From Eutypa lata (lineage: Eukaryota > Ascomycota > Sordariomycetes > Xylariales > Diatrypaceae): a stretch of 64,000 nucleotides of DNA. Under the pieces are notes generated by a model. It was not told the DNA's origin. It ran no database searches and saw only the letters and a program-made list of their open reading frames with translations. The position numbers were made by a program, and so were the translations under genes. This document shows, one piece after another, positions 11,578 to 21,936 of this stretch. Location of the stretch: assembly GCA_022661535.1 (NCBI GenBank), contig JAKULF010000009.1, positions 2,790,001 through 2,854,000 of the forward strand. Reading direction: 5' to 3'. The number at the start of each line of letters is the position of its first letter. Position 1 is the stretch's first letter.

Positions 11578-12675
11578 TCACTTGAGCAAACTGAAAGGAC
11601 TCGTCTTCATCTCAGGGCTTCTAGGACTCATGGGTAGAGCAAAAAGCTCATCTTCTGTCTCCCTACCTTCTGATGCTATAGGTGGCTTGTCATTGCCCAT
11701 CATTGCATCAAGAGATGCCACGACGGCGCCCGATGCCATATTAGGTGCGTGAGGATTTGGCACGAGGGACGAATAAGCCGGAGCAGCTGGAACAGGGAGT
11801 TCTGGTGGGGATAGTGAGTGAACATGCTGATTGGTGTTTCCACCTAGAAAAAGGTCAGTTGTGAGTGTTTCTTTGATCTCATCATGTCGACTATAATTCG
11901 ATAGAGTAAGTAATTCCATCTTACCTGTTTTGCCCCTAAGGTCACTCGACGAGGTGGCCAGTTTCAACCCTCGTAACCTCTCGCCTAGACGGCCCCCTAT
12001 CGGGGATCGGGGGGTTTGTGGCGTAGGCGGCAGTGGTAACGGCATCGGCTGTTCTTCGACATTAGGTTGCTCAATACCGAAGTGTTCAACAATCCATTGT
12101 CGTTCCTGTATAACCATTTCCAGACCGATGCCTTCACTATTATCCTGAAGCTCTTTCCGGACCTCTTCTTCCAACTGGGAGAGGCGCTTCTTAGCCCATA
12201 ACGTGTGTAGAACGCCTCGCTTGCCGGCATCCTTCGAATCCACCCCTAGACCGGGAGCGAATATAGCGGGCATAGACTTGGTTACCAGCTTACGACCTGT
12301 ACGCGGTTGCGATATTGTTACCGATGGCGGGATAGTAACTTGCGGCGCGATGAGGAAGTAGACCCTCCGGGTGCCACTGTCATCCTCTTCGCTAAGTGGA
12401 AAGCTAGCCGCTTTCCCGTCAAAATCCACCTCCCAGCCTTCCTGGTCCTGTGGCGAAGATCCATCAGATTGAGAGGTTTTCCACTCAATCATTAGGATCT
12501 TTGTTCCCTCATTCGCCTTTCCCTTTTCAAATTCAAATCGTGCTAAAGCATCCGGCGACGAAGGTAAGCCCGCTAGATTTACCGAACTCGCCGTGGCGGG
12601 TGTCTCCGATATCCGAGCGTCGGACCCGGCATTGAGCTGGTCTGGGGCACCCTTGGAGCCCGGACCATCATTCAT
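11578..12675 (-). CDS. Conserved fungal protein of unknown function with SPRSPEM-type C-terminus
   Basis: I recognise this as a conserved family of filamentous ascomycetes without an assigned function. The open frame is 365 aa. An N-terminal beta-rich part begins at ARFEFEKGKANEGTKILMIEW and includes WEVDFDGK and RVYFLIAPQ. A helical segment follows (KRGVLHTLWAKKRLSQLEEEV), then GLEMVIQERQWIVEHFG. The rest is proline/serine-rich and ends in ELFALPMSPRSPEM. The 81 bases 11844..11924 have GTAAGA, CTGAC and TAG signals, are a multiple of three and contain no stop. They read as a non-conserved insert (starting KMELLTLSNY), so they are probably an intron, and the spliced product would be 338 aa (12675..11925 + 11843..11578). 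No signal peptide or membrane segment is visible. Confidence 0.8.
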   Translation of the reverse strand: MNDGPGSKGAPDQLNAGSDARISETPATASSVNLAGLPSSPDALARFEFEKGKANEGTKILMIEWKTSQSDGSSPQDQEGWEVDFDGKAASFPLSEEDDSGTRRVYFLIAPQVTIPPSVTISQPRTGRKLVTKSMPAIFAPGLGVDSKDAGKRGVLHTLWAKKRLSQLEEEVRKELQDNSEGIGLEMVIQERQWIVEHFGIEQPNVEEQPMPLPLPPTPQTPRSPIGGRLGERLRGLKLATSSSDLRGKTGKMELLTLSNYSRHDEIKETLTTDLFLGGNTNQHVHSLSPPELPVPAAPAYSSLVPNPHAPNMASGAVVASLDAMMGNDKPPIASEGRETEDELFALPMSPRSPEMKTSPFSLLK

Positions 12676-15600
12676 GGTGACTGCTGGCTAATCCCGGATG
12701 TGATAGTACGGTACCCGGCTTCAATACGGGATATAGACTCGGCTTTTTACCCGCAGGGGGGGAAGGGAGGGGGTCGGCTCGCCCACTTGCGCGAAACAAT
12801 AGAGAACCGCGTGGCGCTTACGGAGGGCAACCAGATACGTGTACCGGAACGGATTGTGGAGAGGCTCAATATTAAAAACCAACGAAAACGTGCAACAGAC
12901 TACTGCACTAAAGGCTAAAGCGGAAGGGGTAATGTCGTCAGCTGTGTAGTACCGTATATCCGGCAATGTACTGTTAGACGAGATGACTGGTAGGTGTCGG
13001 TCGGTTAGGTGAAGTTGCCTTGCGTCTGCCGACTACCACTCACCGGCCTACCATATACATGACAAATGCGGAGAATGAGGGGCAGCCTGTCCAATGTACG
13101 ATATTGACAGGGCCCGGAACCGTGCGATATGAACAGGAAGCAGAAAAAAGGCTGAAGGAGAGTGAAGGTGAGATTGAAACGGGGCGCAGGATATGCGGTT
13201 GAAGGAAGAGAGAAGCTCAAAGATGACGGCTGTCAGAATAGTAACATAACCAACTAACTACCTACATACAACACGCAACTATTAACTAACCAACTCGGTT
13301 CCCCAGCCTGACCAGCCCCGGGAAACAAGGCGTGCTCGGCGAAGGGTAGCCAGGCAGAGGAGCAAGGGTCTATCTTCTTCTTTCCCTTCCCAGTGGTAAC
13401 TTCCATGCTATTGCTCAAAGGGGATATTGCATAACATCTTGGCAGGTTGCTGACAGTACTTAATGGAGACTTACGATTACAGCCAAACATCGCAACAAAA
13501 AGCATATTTCGCTTTCGTAAAGCATGTAGCTCGAACGTACAGGCAAAGGAGGAGGAGTTGTTGGCTTTAGGTAAGGTAGATGGGGGAATGTACACATATA
13601 AGAAAAGGGGAGGAATACTCATACGAAGGTACGAGGTCTCACTATTCACCTGTAGTCGCGAAGTACTTGATACTAAAAATAGTGTTAACGTATGCAGCAA
13701 CCGTTAACTAGAGATCCCCCTCTTGTCGCCCCCAAAAAGATGCAGCGGGATTACGTATCAACAGCGATGATCCTATTGTTTTCGAGTGATGAGTCTTTCA
13801 GCGACCATCTCTGCCTTATCTAATTATGGTGGATATGCTCCCTTGGCAACAGGCAAGTTAGATTTTCTAGAGACACTTAGGGCATCCATCGTGCTCGAAC
13901 TTCTAGAAATTCCGAGATGCGCTGCCTCGCATCCCTTCTAAACGATGTTGAAATGTTGAAAACGGGACTCACAAGATGGGATGTTTAAGAATATGTAACT
14001 GGATGTATAGGAAGCCAGCCGTCGGTTTGTAGCACAGATTTGGCCCAACAACATGATCATATAACAAGGTACCATATCAGATCATCCCCTTCATGTGTCT
14101 GTCCTTTTGGTGCCAGTTAGCTGCTAATCTGGCAGCAGTGAGCCTAGTACTTCCGGGGCCTCTTCCTTCGGTATTGGTGCCTTGTTGGGTCGGCGTCGTT
14201 GGAAGCAGCATGGCGTGCTACGGTCTCATGCTACTAGTCCACTTTCTACCTACCATCTCCTATCTTCGGAGAGCTATGTTACCGGTGCTCTCACGTCTAT
14301 ATAGAAGGGGTAGATAGTGAGCCTCTCGCCCTCTAGATCAGAGATGAATGATTCCTCGTCTGCTGCATATGAGGACATGGTAGGCACTGGGGCCGATTCA
14401 AGATGCGGTACCTACTAGAAGTATGTACATCTTGGGCGGACGAGCGCTGGGCAAGCTCGATTGGGCGCATAAGGTTTTCACGGTAGAAAAAGATCAACAC
14501 GCCAGACAAGAAACAGGAGCACTCGACGGATGTTGGGAGTCTAAAATGAATATATGAGGGATCCAATCCCTAACAAGACCTGAGAGGGAGCGTCGGTGAA
14601 CCACGTTCAAGGATATTTATGCCCTATTACAAAACAGTAGGTAGACATGAATGTATGCAGCACGTAACCCGGGGAGTGCGGCTAATCAATACAATACACG
14701 AGTATACATTAGATGTCGTGGGCCGGTGACTTTTGTATGTGTAGGTATATACATAAATACATACCCCAGATATTATTAATCTCACAATATGAATGATAGC
14801 TTCTCAAACGTCCCTTTGCATCATGACAGTGGATCCAGAGTACCTATCTGTGTAGATGGCGGTTGTTCGACTCAACACTACACCTGGACATCATGTGCAT
14901 GGGCTATATGTAGCTGATAGGATTGTATTACATACTCGTAGTAGGTAGTATACGTATATCCCCTTGGTTAACTTTGCAGAGAACTGAGAGAGCACCAACT
15001 GCGTCAAAGACCAAGGACACAAAAGGGAATGATCTGTAGGGTATGGCATTGGTTGGGGCTTGTAGGCCTTTTCTTCACTACCTATTAAGGCATATTTTAT
15101 CACCCATACCTAAGAAATATGTGTGTGTATAAAATGCTCCATATGGGTAGTGATATAGATGTGTATATGCCTGTGTGTGCGCGTGTCTGTGTGACTGTAC
15201 CGTATGTTTATATGCTAAGTCAGCGCAAATTCTTCTGGCGATATCACCGCCCCGGCTTGCACCGCCTGATCAGGTGCTGCTTCGCGGGGCGTTGGTGCGG
15301 CCCTTTGAATGGAGCGGATCGCTTTCTTCAAAGTTCCACTTCCCTCGGCACGTCTTCGGGGAAAACCCACATGGATTTGCACATTTTCTGCTTTTCTGAA
15401 GCGCCAAGACTAATGAGACAAGGTAATCGAGGAGAAAGGAAGAATGACCGCGAAAGGGCCGGAGTTCATGGTCTACCTACAGTATCTGCCCATGTGCATC
15501 TGCTGACACTGCCGGCTCTATCGCGGGGCGATTTGCTATATTCAGATCGCGAACACTTTCTTACCGTCACGATTATAGCTATATCGACGAAGAGGATAGA

Positions 15601-17615
15601 ATATCAGCTAGGTGGTATGATGCATACATACCTATTTCAATGAATTCTTTGAACGAACAGGTAACGTTAAGTTTTCTTAGAACAATTGTCCCCTACCAAG
15701 TCAATCTTCAGTTCCATCCTCAGCGGCCCCTAGACTGAACCGCCGGTAGTGCCGAATTTAGCTCTAACAAGTTGTTCGGTAAGAGAGACACGTGAGGGAG
15801 AGAACTTTGGCCGACCTGTGATGATAGGTGCTTCTTCGGGCCTTGATTATACCGCTGCGCCGATGCTATACCTCTAAGTGAAATTGCGACTTCTCTCGCA
15901 CTAATCGCCGTCCCCGGCCTTCCAACGACATCGTGTGTGGGTAAAGCATACCATTTGCTCGCCGAAAGGGTCGGAACTATTTATGTATGAACCATATACC
16001 TATGTACGTAGGACCTAGGACCTATGTAGACGCCTTGACGCCAACCATACTGATTTTAAAGATAGCGAATAGGAGATAACTACTCCTTCTTTGAGGACAG
16101 GGCGTGCATGAGGTACACGCAGATCATGCTACCATTGAGAAACAGACAAAAAGAAGTGCCGAAGTATGTAGGCATCCTGTGTAATAAATCTACCCGAGCA
16201 ATTGGATGAATCTTGCACGATGACCAACTAGAGTGGGTGGCACCCCACTTACTTCTTCCTCTCTATGATCTGTTGCCGTCCATCACGATGCTGATGGAGT
16301 ATATTCTGAAAGACAAGGTGCTTTGTTGGGTTACGGTCTATGAAACCTCGAGATGAGGACTGATGAAACAAGACCTTATCTACTTATGTAGGGCTGGCAC
16401 CATCGGGTGAGTCGATGATAGCATGATAGCGAGGACCATCTGCCCACCGTTTATCTACATAGATATATGCATCTTGTGCTCCTCTCTTGATGATGCTTTT
16501 TTCTTATTTACCACCACAATAGGCTAAATACCTGGGTGCCCTTGCTTTCGTCCAACCTCGTCAGACTTGATGCATACGCGGACACACAAGGAAAGAAATG
16601 TCGGTCTGTAGTTTAAAGATAGCAAAGGCGAATATTTCCCAAAACCTCTTTTGTTTTTCGGAAAATTTGAAGGGCACTCGTTAAAACGACGAAGAAGGCG
16701 ACGAGTAGTGTTGATTGATATCGGGTGGATCATAGAGAATGACTGCTGCTGCTTGGGGTCTTCACGGCCCGATAGAAAGGGCCAGCCAGGGATGCGCATG
16801 GGAATTCCGAGTGGACTGAAAGGGATGACTACTTACATGTGTACAAACAAGGTAAACTTGGCGCCTTAAAACCCTTGCCGACTGGCGTACCCATCCGGCC
16901 ATCCACCATCTCGTTCCCATCCAACCACAGAACAGCTATGGCGTAGAGACGTGCCTAACGTGGTAATCGAAGTGGCGAGCATGATATCGGTATAGCATGT
17001 ACTAGGCAGGTTATTTCGTGCAGACTCCCTGAATGACTGCTTACATACCAGCATGCCCAAGTACATACAAATGCGTGATGCCCGTAACGATTATATTAAG
17101 TATTGGTAATGTTCTGTAGCAAGTTAATAGGATGTCAGAGCAGATAATCAGGAGAGCGACAGACAATTTGAATGGGGGTAGTTAATGGTAGATCTCAAGA
17201 AAACCCAATAATAAACGAGAGGAATAGACGCTTAAGCGCACTGAGCCACGGAAGGCCGAGGAAGATGATGTACTTGCTGGCGGATTGGAGTGTCGATCCC
17301 CACTATTAGGCCGGCCATATCGCCGGGAACAGCAAGAAAGGAGGCAGAAATAGAAGAAAGAAGGTGCTGAATTTTGGAATTTTCAGTTTTTACTCTCTCC
17401 CGAATTGCTACCTAACATACATAACATGCTTCTTACCTACATAGTATGTACATAACCTACGTACGGTTGCTATTCGATCCTGGTTATTCCTTAATTATGG
17501 GTATTAATTATATCATGTGTAGTGGTAGGTGGATAGGTGGCACCTAGGTGTATATGCATGCTACGTGGTTTCATCGTCCGATGCTGTCTGTTACTGATAC
17601 ATCTGTAGGAGCCCC

Positions 17616-17623
17616 TATAAAAG
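17616..17623 (+). promoter_or_regulatory. TATA-box-like element
   Basis: A canonical TATAAAAG sits between a C4 and a G-rich run. No gene start lies at the expected distance; the next start codon is about 1.8 kb downstream. It might serve an unrecognised transcript or a long 5' leader of the F-box gene, or be chance. Confidence 0.25.
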
Positions 17624-18242
17624 GGGGGAAAAAAGAAAAATTTGATAACCATTAAATGTTACATACATACTACAGCCGCTTTGACATGTTTATACGCCGA
17701 AGTTTATATATGGTAGCACTTGCAACGTTGAATATACCTCCTTTACTCCCCATGCAGCTGCCATGTTGAAGCAGAAGCATCTACATGGATGGACCTACAT
17801 AGATATAGACCTAGACCTATAATATCGACGATGGTGCAATTATCAACGATCAATGATCAATGATCGTGGAGAAATAGCCCGTAGTTCCCCCGTAGTTGCC
17901 CCAAGTGGTTGTGGTCCCCTTCCCCTTATTTATCCCACTTCACCCCAAACCCCACCTCTTTAAAGCCGTCGTAGTGTGTTGGAAACTGGGAACTGGTATT
18001 ATGGTCTTACATATGTAGGTACTATAGAGAGATGTGTCAAAGAAAGAGACTGGACTGCTGGACTGGAGTTCAATAGTATGTACATAACCACATGAGTTTA
18101 GCGCTAGTTAAGCCATCTCGCCTCGAACCGTCCCCGACCCATGTGCCTGGCCTTATTCTTTCCGAAGAAACGCCCCTAGCCTCTCGGTATGTACCTAGGT
18201 ATGTAGGTACCTACAGGTAGTTTAATAGCTGATGGGGAACTT

Positions 18243-18255
18243 GGGGGGGGGGGGG
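18243..18255. repeat. G13 homopolymer
   Basis: Thirteen consecutive G in the long region upstream of the F-box gene. The run length may be uncertain in the assembly. Confidence 0.8.
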
Positions 18256-18495
18256 ACCTAGAAGGGTCCACTTTCTGCCACTCACACTACCGTGACTACA
18301 TTACATTACATGTATATGTGTGTGTGTGTGTATGTAGGTAGTAGGTATGGGTGTATGTAGGTATGTACTTAGTAGTTAGGTGTATTCTACCCTGCTTGTT
18401 AACGCGACCAGGCCAGTCAGTCCACATCTGCACCTGCTCTGCTCATTGAAACTCACACTCACTCATTCTCATCAGTCTCAGCACTGCCCTCACTC

Positions 18496-18555
18496 ATCCA
18501 CGTCCACCACGTCCACCACTACCACCACCACCACCACTACCACCACCACCACCAC
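18496..18555. repeat. CCA-rich trinucleotide repeat
   Basis: A run of CCA/CAC trinucleotides, interrupted by GTC and TAC, about 860-900 bp upstream of the F-box start codon. Confidence 0.8.
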
Positions 18556-19411
18556 TTTCAGCCTGGTCCAGTGCTGTCAAGACCTAACGTAGTCAAGTCG
18601 CCCTCTTTTCCTCTCTGAATGCTGGCTACCTTAGTTTTATCCCATCTTCTCTTAATTTTGGTCACTACATCGAATTCATTCCTAACTCATTTGGGGAGAA
18701 GATCATTCCCTCCGGCCTTTTTTCTTTTTGCTTTTCCCACGAGTCAAATCTTGATTGATTTTAGTAGTTAGCGTCGGGCATCATCACCCCAACCCTCCAT
18801 ACGACTAACTTTACGAGACTCCTCTGGATATCGCGAAGCCGATACTTACGCCGCTACTGCAATTGAAACGATCGCGACTGTAGTGAACCCACGCCCTCCA
18901 AACGAGAATATTCCTTTGGCCTCCCCAAAACGTTCACGATTCAATCACCATCGCCATTTGTGTTCTCAGTTGGGTGTTGTTGGGTGTGGCCACTGAGTTG
19001 TCTTGGAGCTGTGTCCGTTTTAGAATAGCCTAACTACTCGTCGCTCGTTTGTTGAATTTCAGGTTGCTCTTGCTTGTTGGCTGGGATCTTGCAACACTCC
19101 TTCCTCTTACTCTCTTGTGTGTGTTTGCTCTCTCGGATCTTTGTGGCGACGACAATCGATTGAACGAACGAACGAAACGAAACGAGCCCTGCGTTATTAA
19201 TTTCCGATGTCTCAACATGTATGATACGCGCCCGACTACTACCGATATTATTCAGCCAATTTCCGTGGTCTTCTCCTATAGATAGGAACACTACACTCTA
19301 CACGACGAGCACGAATATCGACCATCGAGCATAAACGCATGAGGATCGCCTGTCCTTCAGTCGCGCATCCTAGCTGCCTCGGTTGGCGACCACGAACCTT
19401 TGGCGTGTGCG

Positions 19412-21179
19412 ATGGACCCTCCACACGTTACCGAGTTCGCCTCGCAGCGTTACTTCGATAAACTCAAGCAACTTAGTGATTCTAAAACTCAGCCCCAAGA
19501 TGCTGGTTCCCATCAACACGACGGGCCTGTCGTACAACAGTCCTCTACCTTTATATTACCCATTGGCAAGCCTAGATTATCGGATCAAGTTCTCTATGAC
19601 CACCCAAAGTCCACAGACAAGCGACGTCCGAACTTTAGCCTCCGGTCTATCCTCCCTTCACGGAATCCTGTCGAGCATGATCATCAGCGTAGGACCTCCA
19701 CGGAGACTACTAAGCCTAAGACGTCCGCATCCCCCCCCCCCTTTTCGCAAGGCTTTGAATGCCCCTTCTAACACAATAGCTTACCTATATTTAGTGCTCG
19801 AACATTCGACCAGCTGTTTCTGGCTCTCCCCAATGAGCTCCTAATTCAGATCATTGCTTCGCTGCCCCTATCGGATATTTTAAATTTACGGTTGGCGTCA
19901 CGAGGTTGGCATGCCATGGTATCTCTAAACGAGCTTCCCATTACCCGCTATCACCTCAAGTACAACGTTCCGGCCTATGCAGTTCGCTTATACCCGGCCC
20001 CCGATCCCTCAGCTATCAAGCTTCACTACCTGTGCGGCTTATGGCACCGATTACATGTTGCTGCTAAACTTTCCTACTTAATATGCGAATGGGCAACGAA
20101 GGAAATTTTCCTACGAACGACAGAGTCTATGCGCCTCGAGTTCGCGCCGCAGCACGAGCGCATGCGTCGCCGACTCATTCCCTTGCTTTTCACCATATTC
20201 CACTTTTTCGAGACGTATCGGTCGCTCCATGTCCAGTATGTTAAGGACCACGGCCATGGCCTGTCTCGAGAGCCCTTTACTTTAAATCCTATAGAGGTCA
20301 AAATTATGGACATGTACGATGACCGGACTCTTCTGCGTGTCCACCAAGTCTTCCCAATGGTGATAGCCTCGTTTTGTCGCCGCCTGAGACCCCCATCCTA
20401 TGCTGGACGCCTGGAGCGGTCTTTAAGGGGTTATCTGAAGGACAAGCCGTCGGATGAAATATATGCCGCTGCGCTGTGTGTCGGCGGTCTCCGTCAGGTC
20501 GAGCGGTTCTGGGAGATCAAGAGTTATAGCTCGAGGAGAGGGGCTGTTGACTTGTGGTATACATCAGTTACAAAAGAGCACGTGGACCATGCCCCAAAAC
20601 AAAGAAGAGGTTTCATGGGCCTTAGCCGGAAAAAGTCCACTATGAATATTACCGACAATGCGAAAACTCATATGGAAGCCTCAGCAACGAGTTATGCCCG
20701 GCGTGGATCTGAAGGGGGACGACGTAATAGCGATGCCTCTGCCTTCGGCACGTGGGAAAACTTGGTTTTTGATACCAGTATGGCTGCCGGAATGCCCATG
20801 GGCCCACTTACCCGTGATCAACTACGATTGATTATGCCAGATATGCCGTTGTTGCAGGAAATATGGCTCCCTACGGCGGAAGCCCTCATACTGGAGAGGA
20901 ATATTGTCGATCGGCCGCAGGATATCAAGCGTAATGCCCAGGTGTTGCTTGATCTCATCCGGGAGGATGGTGCGGCCGAGGAAGATGAGTGGTAAGTTCT
21001 CGATTATTATTCATCCAATATCAGGAGTCGTTTGCTTCCTTTGGGGGAAAAGAGCTTGGATTCCTTAAGATAAAATTGGTGAGACCAAGTGCTAATCTAA
21101 TATGTCTAGGTGGTACGGCAGGACGGCCCCGGAGTCGGTTCGGCCACCCAACGACGCAATCGAGGAAACTATTGAATAA
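19412..21179 (+). CDS. F-box protein (first intron uncertain)
   Basis: Likely substrate-recognition subunit of an SCF ubiquitin ligase. My model is 19412..19722, 19795..20991 and 21110..21179, giving 525 aa. The F-box lies just after intron 1 (FDQLFLALPNELLIQIIASLPLSDILNLRL, split here as FDQLFLALPNELL and SLPLSDILNLRLASRGWH). The rest resembles the conserved C-terminal region of fungal F-box proteins (LRVHQVFPMVIASFCRR, LWYTSVTKEHVD, MPDMPLLQEIW). Intron 2 (118 nt, GTAAGT, GCTAAT, TAG) is well supported and adds WYGRTAPESVRPPNDAIEE. Intron 1 is weak. The two halves are in the same frame but separated by a TAA at 19769, and the only phase-compatible donor nearby is GTCCGC at 19723, next to a C11 tract. 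A sequence error or an inactivating change cannot be excluded. Confidence 0.72.
19730..19741. repeat. C11 homopolymer within the F-box gene
   Basis: A run of eleven C after GCAT. It falls inside the proposed first intron, or inside exon 1 if that intron is wrong. In the exon reading it encodes SPPP and is followed ten codons later by a TAA. Confidence 0.8.
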
Positions 21180-21936
21180 GAACACGACATCCTAGGATCG
21201 ATGTCAAAATCATACATCAATTATATGGTCAGCATTTACGGGCGTTTTCAAGGAAAGCAGGCGCTAGGTGTTTTGCGCAAGCTTGAGGCAAAAAGGGGCT
21301 TCAACAGAGAAGCGTAGGGCGTTCGTAGGGATTTACATTGGGGGCATCAAATCACGTTTTTTGATCATCATCATCGCTGGCGTAATCTGTAAAGCATATT
21401 GGGATAGCCATGTGTGGAGTCAGGTCTCGGCAGCATTCCAAGTTGCTTTGCCCTCTTTTTTAAACTCTCGTTTTCTTTTCCTTGTTTTGTCTCTCTCCCG
21501 AAGATAGATAGATATCATCACACACGAGGTAGACCACCCGTCCTTCGTCTTCTTTGTAATGTCAAGCAAGAATCTTGAGCCATCAGCCATTGCCATTCCA
21601 TACCGAGAATTCCCAACCCCACCGGGGTACGCGCTTTTTCATCCTCCATCCGTCCATCCATCCCTACATGTTATCCTCCATGCCCATGCCTATGCGACAT
21701 AGAAAATTATCCCCCGAAGAGGGAAAAGAAAAACGAACAAGATCCATCAGCCCCGGACCAGACCAGCGTAGCCAATATCACAGCTTAAGAAGACATTTCC
21801 TCCCAACTGATAACAAAACGCCACCCGCCTACACCACATCATAAATAGAATTAGAAACAAGGGGAAGGGAAAAGGAAAAAGAGAAAATCCTAGGCGATTA
21901 TTGTTGCTCCTATCCCACGCGTGATATCATCAATCA
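21180..21936. other. Convergent intergenic region (F-box / AT-hook genes)
   Basis: About 760 bp that should contain both 3' UTRs. I see no coding exon or RNA gene. Confidence 0.5.

Larger units (their letters stand above)
12676..19411. other. 6.7-kb gene-poor region upstream of the F-box gene
   Basis: No coding gene can be supported on either strand. Base composition is ordinary and not RIP-like. Noted elements are a TATAAAAG box at 17616-17623, GT-rich stretches at 15119-15190 and 18310-18332, a G13 run at 18243-18255, a CCA repeat at 18496-18555, and a pyrimidine-rich stretch from about 18560 leading up to the F-box start. It could hold a long regulatory region, a long 5' UTR or a noncoding transcript. 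Confidence 0.5.

Noticed and set aside
13254..13700. 148-codon frame on the minus strand
   Set aside because: No domain, no plausible splice partners and amino-acid composition like translated noncoding DNA.
15119..15643. 174-codon frame on the plus strand in the gene-poor region
   Set aside because: It begins in a GT-rich repeat and shows no recognisable motif; length alone is not enough, though transcripts could change this.
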